This document shows, piece by piece, positions 1-7,700 of a DNA stretch of 19,489 nucleotides; position 1 is the first letter of the stretch, and every line of letters begins with the position of its first letter. The DNA comes from Acanthaster planci. Taxonomy: Eukaryota; Echinodermata; Asteroidea; Valvatida; Acanthasteridae. The notes beneath the pieces were generated by a model. It saw nothing but the letters and a program-made list of their open reading frames with translations. It had not been told where the DNA came from and did not search any database. Position numbers and translations under genes: made by a program. Where the stretch lies: contig NW_019091519.1 in assembly GCF_001949145.1 (NCBI RefSeq), forward strand, positions 328,655-348,143, written 5' to 3'.

Positions 1-798
1 GTTTTTGAATGTGGGCTTCGTGTGTCTAGGCAGGGTCAAAACTTTGGGCAGAGTCCGCCTCAGACCGATTCCACAGAAGAAAAGCAGTGTCGCCATCTAT
101 TCACCAATGAAGGGACAGGTCTGTGATCAAGCACCATTAATCCAACGTTGTAGCACAGTATCATACGGCCTATCTGATGCTTGTCAGATCCCTGTATTGT
201 TAAACATGGTCTACCATTCAATTAAACATGTTAAAAATGGCCGGGATTTTTGCAAGATACACTTTATCTTTGGATTATATTTTTTCAATGAGGCAAGCCA
301 TGAGAATGAAAGTTTTAGATTTGTGTCTGGAACATTTTGGGAAAGCGTGAGGCTTTTGTCCTTATTCATTAGGCTTTTATTTTTAGCAAGACGGTGTGCG
401 TACCGCTAGTGGCCATGCATGGTGCATACCCAGAGAAGCGCGTATGCATGTATCAGAGAATTTAATCGTTTGTGTAGTAGGGCCTAGGTAGGTATGTGCA
501 AGTACCTAGGTATGCGCATTTTAAATCTTTTTTCTTTTACTGTAGCTTTATGATTTGGGATTTGACATTTTTGGGGGATATACTTTTTATGAAAATAATG
601 ATTTTTTTCGGCGGGGTGTTTTGGAGCATGCATGCCGTGGACGCAAATCTCAAACTTTCACTGTCGTGGCCTAATATGCTCTTACTAGGTCTTCCTCAAG
701 TTGTACTGCCTACTGATGTCTAAAATCTTGGAACTGATAAATGATCCTATTTGAGCCCCTGCTGGCATAACCCCCATTAATTATATGTCCAAGCTGAC

Positions 799-813
799 TC
801 GGTCAATGACCGA
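799..813. promoter_or_regulatory. Inverted repeat TCGGTCA-A-TGACCGA (IR1-like)
   Basis: This is a perfect 7-base inverted repeat with a 1-base spacer. The arrangement is that of an IR1 nuclear-receptor element (two AGGTCA-type half sites pointing at each other with one base between), here with the half site CGGTCA. It lies about 770 bases before the WDR82 start codon. The structure is certain; binding by a receptor is only a possibility. Confidence 0.3.
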
Positions 814-1096
814 TCCTACTACTAGTACTGTGACCCCCATTCACCATGTTTATTACATTTGTTTCAACGGTGTGTAGGCCCATATAGGAAGAGGCTGGAC
901 TGTCCTTTCACTTTTGGCAGCTTTTTAGGCCTATTCGACTGTCCACTGCAGTACAAACATGTCATGACGAACGCAGGAGCGCGGTACATGACGATGACCA
1001 TGATGAACCCCCGATCATGAACATGTACTGTCATGACTGTGAATGTGATGTACATGTACTATCATGTAGGTGAACAAAACCAATGCCCCTCTTCGG

Positions 1097-1101
1097 CCAA
1101 T
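1097..1101 (+). promoter_or_regulatory. CCAAT box candidate
   Basis: CCAAT in the context GGCCAATC, about 250 bases before the CRE and 480 before the WDR82 start codon. It matches the NF-Y core, but such a short motif is common by chance. Confidence 0.25.
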
Positions 1102-1350
1102 CGAAAAAGTAACTATGACAGACGAAAGCAAATACGTGAACTACATGATAACTGAAAAAAGCAATCACTTGATGTTCCTGCGCTGCTGCGCCTTCGCCTG
1201 GTCATACTCGGCAGGTATATTTACATAAGTATATACATGTTTGTACATGTACTCTGCAACACAATCTGACAACGCACGTTTGACGCAGTCGGGGAGCCAA
1301 GCCACAAACCACAAACCAGGAAGGTTGTTTGGGAACCAGACTGAACGGAT

Positions 1351-1358
1351 TGACGTCA
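1351..1358. promoter_or_regulatory. Full CRE palindrome TGACGTCA upstream of WDR82
   Basis: The perfect 8-base cyclic-AMP response element TGACGTCA, the site of CREB/ATF dimers, lies 220 bases before the WDR82 ATG. That is a typical place for a CRE in a housekeeping promoter. By chance about 0.3 such sites would be expected in a window of this length, and a second copy occurs at 15591. The function is inferred from position. Confidence 0.45.
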
Positions 1359-1577
1359 ATGAGGGCGCTCTTCTTACACATGGTTTATTTAGAAGAAGCA
1401 CGAGATGTGAAAATTTCGCTGATTGTACGCCGAAGGCACAAGTAAATTCAATGGACATTTTGCATGAATTTAGGTGACGCTTTTACAGCTTTTCACTCAT
1501 AAACTCACAGGCCATTTACCAAGGATAATCTGAGATCGTATCTTCGTGGTGGACGGGGTTCACAACAGCGGGAAAAA

Positions 1578-1741
1578 ATGAAGCTCTCTGACTCTGTGAT
1601 GCGAAGCTTTCGCGTGGCCAAATTGTACAAGGACCAGAACACTGAACGCATCAACAGCATTGACTTCTCGCACAATGGAGAGACAATGATATCCAGTAGC
1701 GAAGATGACTCTATTGTCATTTATGACTGCTTGGAGGGAAA
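1578..1741 (+). CDS. wdr82: WDR82 coding exon 1 (residues 1-54 and 2 bases of codon 55)
   Basis: This exon carries the N-terminus ([20 protein letters not shown]) and the first WD repeat, including [20 protein letters not shown] and IVIYDCLEG. The donor is AA|GTATGT at 1742. The frame stays open past the donor only briefly. Codon 55 (Lys) is split after its second base and is completed by the A that opens exon 2, which gives the family's EGKP junction. The start codon context is AAAAAATGA, with a purine at -3. Confidence 0.97.
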
Positions 1742-4700
1742 GTATGTGTTAGACCGGGTACACTGAATTTTAATTTGGCCGTGGATAATATGTTCAATGG
1801 CATTTCGCAATAGTGCACGCCTCCAAGAGTTTGCAATGCATTGACCAATCACAACGTAAAATTAAATATCTGTCAACCCTTTCCAAATGTACATTGGGTC
1901 AACAGTTTTTGCCTATTGTGATTGGTCAATGCATTGCAAACTCTTGGAAGCACACTATTGTGAATCGCCCCTATTACTTTTTCATGGCATGATTTAATGC
2001 ACGGAGCATGTTAACCTTGTGGGGAATGTTGGAGACAACATGGAGTTGTGATTTACAGTTCTGGAACAAGCTGAAGATTTTGAGAGATCTAACACCACTA
2101 TGTCTACTTCTAGTCCAAGCAGCCAAGTAACTTGGACCCTACAAATNCTAACCCCCTAAGGGTCGCTGGCCCTAACCTTCCCCATTCACACAAACTGTTT
2201 TTTGGCAAAATTAAATAGAGCTATGCAATGCCTACAACTTGTTGTAATCATTTTTTCCAAATCGGCTGAAATCAGCCAAATCACGAAGATTTTCCCAGAG
2301 GCATATTTCAACTAAACCACATTTTCACGAAGAGACAAATTTTACTCTGGAAATGTGTACAAATGTAACAATTTTGCAGCTGGCACGCACTATAGCAAGA
2401 TAGCAAGCATTTTCATGAATAGACAAAAGTCACATGAATTTTAACATTTTCATGAAGAGGTGAATTTGTTTGTTTACAAAATAAACAATTTTAATTAACA
2501 TGTGAATATTATTTGGCAGTTTGGCAGAGTTGTGTTGTTTCAAATCCCCTCTTTCATGCAGTAGTATTACTAAAGTCAAAGGCATGGTAAATAAGCATTT
2601 GAACGAGAGACAAACTTCACATACGATTTTCTCAAAAAGTCTTATTCTAGTGATATCAAAAAATTTGTCCCTTTGTGAAATGAACGGTGAAATTTTATTT
2701 TCAAAAAAGTTCTAAAAAAAAAGATAGTTGAAATAATACCACCCAAAAAAATCTCAAGGAAAAAAAAAGTGAGCAAAATTATTTCAAAAACCCAGTTCCC
2801 TTTTTTTTCATTGGACCAGGTCGCTTGGAAAGAAAACCTACATCTTTCTCTGAAACTTTCACTTCATATATCTTGTGCATAAAAAAGCTTTCTGTCCCTT
2901 TCAATTTTTATGTACGTTTGTAGAAAGCCGAAGTTATTCCTAGTACATGATCGCGCTTGTATGAACTAAACTACGCATGGAACTACACGGCGTACGCATA
3001 CATGTACCTACATGTACAGGTCTCAGTCATCAGCCATAATGGCTGACGAATGAGACTTTTAGGTTTGCCATAATGGCTGGTGAACAAACCTTGTAGGTTT
3101 TTGTAATGGACAGGATCAAAGGTTGATGGGTTTTGCACTTGAGCAAGCATTGCTCGTCATGCTTAGTAGAGTTTGATCTTCTAGTTGCATTATGTAGAAC
3201 GTACTAGCTTGATCATTGGAGAAAAGGGGATGTACAAGTATTTTGCTAAAGGGTCATTCCATATGAACTCAACCAAAGTCTGGAAATCGTCCATGGTCAC
3301 CTGTTCAGATTTGGCTCAGTTTTTAAAAAAAGAAGCAGCAAATTCATGGTGAGTGACCACATGTAAAGCTGTAGGCTTCAACTCCCAAGGGTTCCTAAGA
3401 TAAACCTCCCCCAAACTGAGAGTCACGCCCACTGTTTACATGCGCGAACCAAGAAAAATAATTTGCAACGGGTTTTGGAGGCCAAATCTCCAAAACGAAT
3501 CAGAAATAGATTTGGCATGTAGTTGCCTTTAAAAAAAATATTGGAGTGAAATCTGAGTCGGTCACCATGGCACCTCTTGTTGAGTTCATATGGAATGATC
3601 TTAAAACAGGTCAGTGCAAGCAGTCTTTACTGTTGGAATGTACATACTGCATGTATCAGTACCTACTAGTATGTGTATGCATACTTGAGTGCGTGAAATT
3701 AGGCTAAAAATGTGGTCTGACAAACACTACCACAAACAATTTTGTTCAGCAATTACCAGCTTTTGATTTAACAGAATACACTCTTTCCCTGTTTCAGTGC
3801 CCCTCCTGGTCTCTCCTCGGCGCATCTGAAGCCGTTTGGTTGCCTCTTTTTATCTTAAGATAGTATTTTAGTGTGCTATCTCTTTCAAGACGCACTTCCG
3901 TCATACTGTAATACACTCAGGCTTTAACCTCGTGTAAGGTCTAGGCAATAGACCTCACCACTGTTTAGCTGTCAAGGAAAAGAAAAGGCAGTTGTCAGCG
4001 GGACTTCGAAACCGGCGAGGCCTCCACTTAGACAGCTGTGGGGTCGCTGGATGGCACTATTTGAAAAAAGTTAAAAGGCTCCTTGATTGATGCCACGATA
4101 TAACGTCTTTCAGGATGATGTTTTTGTATGTGATTACCCTGATGTGCTTGAAGTCTTTTGGAGGGTTGAATAATAATGAATAATTTAACATGTCCAAATT
4201 TTAGCATTCCAGAGGGGCACAGAATAACTGGTCCACAGAATGAACGCGTGCGTCATTGCTTAAAGGAACTTGGTTCATTTATTCCATCCTTAGACCTAAG
4301 AAGACACTGTACAGTAAAAAGTATGGTGTGGACATGATCCGATTCACGCATGCGGTCAACACGGTCATCTACACCTCCAATAAAATGGACGACAACATCC
4401 GATATCTCTCGCTGCACGACAATAAGTATATCAGATACTTCTCTGGGCATACTAAGAAGTAAGTTTGAAATGTCTGACTTGTGGCCTCACCTCCTAAAAC
4501 CTTTAGGCAGCAAGCTGTGAAAGCAGCATTGTGCAAGCACAGAGGGTTTGCATGGCTGCCATCTTGTAGGCCAGTGCTTTTGTTACACAGGGTATCCACA
4601 CAGGAGGTTTCCCTGTGGAACAAAAGAACTGCCCTGCAAGATGGCTACCGTGCAAAGCCTGTATTGTAACTGTTGCAAACTGTGCTAAACTATAAAATGC

Positions 4701-7700
4701 TTAACCGCCAATGTTCTTGAAGCTTCTGCATGCATTTTGGAATCTTATTGTCGTAACACCTTTTGTTGAGGTTAGTCTATTCCCAGAGGTTGCTGTGGTG
4801 TTTAGTGAGCCAACTGCTTGTGGTCTGTCCTGAAATGGGCTAAGGATTCATATGCAGAAAATGTACATATGTACTTCACAGTGGCGTAGCTAGGATTTCA
4901 CTAGTGGGAGGGCACAAAGGGGCACCGGCATCTTATGGTGGGGGGGGCACAAGCTTTCAGTGATGTGTTTTTTGGGGGCAAGTTTTTGTTACCCTTGTTC
5001 AATATCCATTCATCCATTTTTTTCAGGGGGGAGGGGGGCACCTGGGGTACCCCCCGTGGCTGGTCACGGGGAGAGGGGGAGTTGGATGGGGAGGCTTGTA
5101 CCCCACTTGTACTTCATACAACATTTGTTCAGTACTTATTTTTGTTTTGCCTTGCCATGTAAAAATTACAATACCGCTGTAACTGAAACTCAACTGAAAC
5201 TGATGAAGTTGGTTCATGCTCTTGTCCGATGTATGAGGAGTCCATTTACATGTACAACATATGTACCTTTAATAATGCTAGTCATCACTCACTGTATACT
5301 CGCTCAGAAATAAGAAACTTGTAAAAACAATCCATGTTTGAGGTGTGTTTGTGATATGTATGTATTTTGGGTTGTATGTTTAAACTCTTGTCTTTTCAGA
5401 GTGGTCAGTTTAAGCATGTCTCCGATAGATGATAGTTTCCTGTCCGGATCATTGGACAAGACTGTCAGACTGTGGGACCTCAGGTCACCAAATTGCCAGG
5501 TAAAAAAAAGACGTGCATAACTGAGAGTGAAAACTTTCATCAGAATGATAAATATTTTAGAACAATATTTTTTTTTACTATTTCATGATTGGTGTGTACT
5601 TTCAAGCCTCACTTTCAGTTTTTTTCTCTACATCTACAACAGGCTTCAAGCACTCACCATCTTCATCTAAGCTATGTTTGATGACATTTGAAATTATTAA
5701 TCAGAGTGGATCATGCTAAATTGTCACAAAGTTTCCTTTTATTGCTTTCATTTCTACCCTCGAGTTGAAAACTGGAAGAGGTAACCTCGCTTTCAATTTC
5801 AATATGGCCGACCCATGTATCGGGTATACGTTATTGAAATCTGAAAGGTAGTGTAAATTTGCTTAAATTCATTTCAGCAATTTTCACCGCTTTTTGTCCT
5901 TGAAATATTTTATATTGTCTAGGGTCTAATGCATTTACAAGGCAGACCAGTTGCGTCCTTCGATCCAGAAGGTCTTATCTTTGCCTGTGGCGTCAACTCG
6001 GAACTTATCAAACTGTACGACTTACGGTCGTTTGACAAGGTACGCTTCCCATCAGACTCGTTCCATTTTGAAATATTTCATCATTTTTTTGTACAACCGA
6101 TGTAGTCCTGTTTTTATTCTAGATTTTTAGTCTAGGTCTAGATATATGTGATTACTAATCCACCATGAGCAGAAGCACCCCTTCATCAGTTGAAAAGGGC
6201 CATGCTGGTAGGGGGTGTTCATTTTGTTGGTAGTGATGACGCCACCCATGATGCAGTGCATGCACTTCATAGTTGATTGTTGACCCCTGCACCCCGGCAA
6301 CCGTCGACAGCCGCAGCTTTGTGTGAGGATTAGTGCATACCACACATACATTCTATTCATAGTGCACGTGCGATTTCAATGTGGGCCTGCTGCCGGACAG
6401 GGCTTTGCATACCGGGCATACTGCATCTTAGCAGTTGCGGTCAAAAGAATCCCGGCGTTAAGGGGGTTAACCAGCAAGACTGGCGAAGTGCAGCTCACAC
6501 AGAAGGTACCTCCATTGCTAGGAAAACGATGCCCTCTCTTGGTCCCACTTTGGGTGGATGAGTCTGAGTGATTTATGCCTGGGTCAGTGGTTCAGATTCA
6601 TGTCAAGAAATTAGGCTGCATTTGACATTTTTTGGAGTTTACCTTTATTCCCCGGAGCCTTCCTGCAACCATCTTCTTGCAGGAAAATTATTGCACACTC
6701 TTTGTGTATGTATTTCAAGTTTAATAGGCTTCAGTCTTTGTCTGGCTCTGCCCTCCTCAATCTTGCAAAATCTTCTAAAACCTGGCTGATTTTGCAGGAA
6801 CTCGGACTGCTAGGGTCAGAAGACATACATAGCACTCCGCTGTTTAAAAAACCTACTTGCAGGAGACATTTCTAGGAAGGTTGAGCATTAGCTAGGTTTT
6901 GCTTCGGTCCAAAACCTCCTAGTTTTTTTTTTTGTTAAAACGTGAAGATAATGGAAACCTTATTAAACTGAACTACTTTGTGATACCACACTGGTCACTA
7001 GTCACAGATTGCTGAGTCGGCGTCCCAATCCCCCTCCTAGCAAATTAGCAAATAATTTCAAAGCAAGAAAACTCTCCGAAAGTGATCAGGTTTTGACTTT
7101 AAACAAATCTTTGCGTGGCATTTTTTTGGCACAGCTGGAAAATTGTTTATGCCCGTGTTATATTAAGATCCATTAATGCGGACCCTGGTTCTGTTGTTGA
7201 ATCTCTCGTCTTGTGTACTAATGGCATTTGCTTTGTAATCCCTTCGTTTTTCCTCCAGACAAATTCTGTAGTTGATACTTCCTTTATAGAACAAAGACCA
7301 AAGTGAATTTCACTTCCTTATTGCCTCACACCTTCCTGTTACCTCATGACTTATGTGCAGCTGAAGTGCTGCCGATAGGTCCTGGTTTTGGGGTGAGGGG
7401 CCACCGTGGTATCATGTGACCAGTGTTTCTCTTTGAAACGTTGGAATCGGTAAAGGGTTGGATAGCGACAGACACCTACTGTTTTGAGCCCAGAAGATTA
7501 AAGTTTATAATGGCTTGCTTCTTGATGATAATGAGATGACTGTTTAAATTCTTTCAAAGGGTGACCTGCTGGAAGTGCTAGTGATACATGTATTTATTTG
7601 AGGTCCATGTGTTAAAGGATTGGATGGAAAAGTTAGAGAAAAAAAGTTGAATATTATCTTTCTTTTTCAAAAATATGATTGAAAGTTGCCATCCTTAGAT

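Larger units (their letters stand above)
1..1577. other. Upstream region of WDR82, no gene recognised
   Basis: No coding exon or RNA gene is recognisable here. The open frames are short, with no family resemblance and no convincing codon bias. The last ~500 bases before the WDR82 start presumably hold its promoter and 5' UTR: there is a CCAAT box at 1097-1101 and a full CRE at 1351-1358. The stretch around 1015-1075 and 1225-1252 is rich in ATG/CAT-type short palindromes, including two copies of TACATGTA. The transcription start cannot be placed from sequence alone, and a noncoding first exon farther upstream is not excluded. Confidence 0.6.
1742..4293 (+). other. WDR82 intron 1 (2552 bp)
   Basis: This is the largest intron, GTATGT to TTAG. 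It has no recognisable exon inside. It holds a palindromic element near 1800-1970, three copies of an ATTTTCAYGAAKAG motif at 2321-2465, an A-rich low-complexity tract at about 2700-2810, paired hairpins at 3020-3091, and a 351-bp MITE-like element at 3251-3601. One ambiguous base is at 2147. The remaining sequence is unremarkable AT-rich DNA. Confidence 0.9.
4459..5399 (+). other. WDR82 intron 2 (941 bp)
   Basis: The intron runs from GTAAGT to TTTTCAG. It contains the hairpin element at 4533-4668 and a G-rich transposon-like fragment at 4881-5065. No exon or RNA gene was recognised in it. Confidence 0.9.

Noticed and set aside
5-409. 134-residue open frame at the window start
   Set aside because: No family resemblance and no splice or Kozak support; such lengths occur by chance.
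2700-2810. A-rich tract as a retroposon poly(A) tail
   Set aside because: The A runs are interrupted, no pol III boxes or retrogene lie upstream and no target duplication is seen; treated as low complexity.
3996-4036. tRNA-like or SINE-like sequence on the minus strand (GGTTTCGAAGTCCCGC with an upstream A-box-like GTCTAAGTGG)
   Set aside because: The B box has an extra base, the two boxes are only about 13 bases apart, and no cloverleaf can be drawn.
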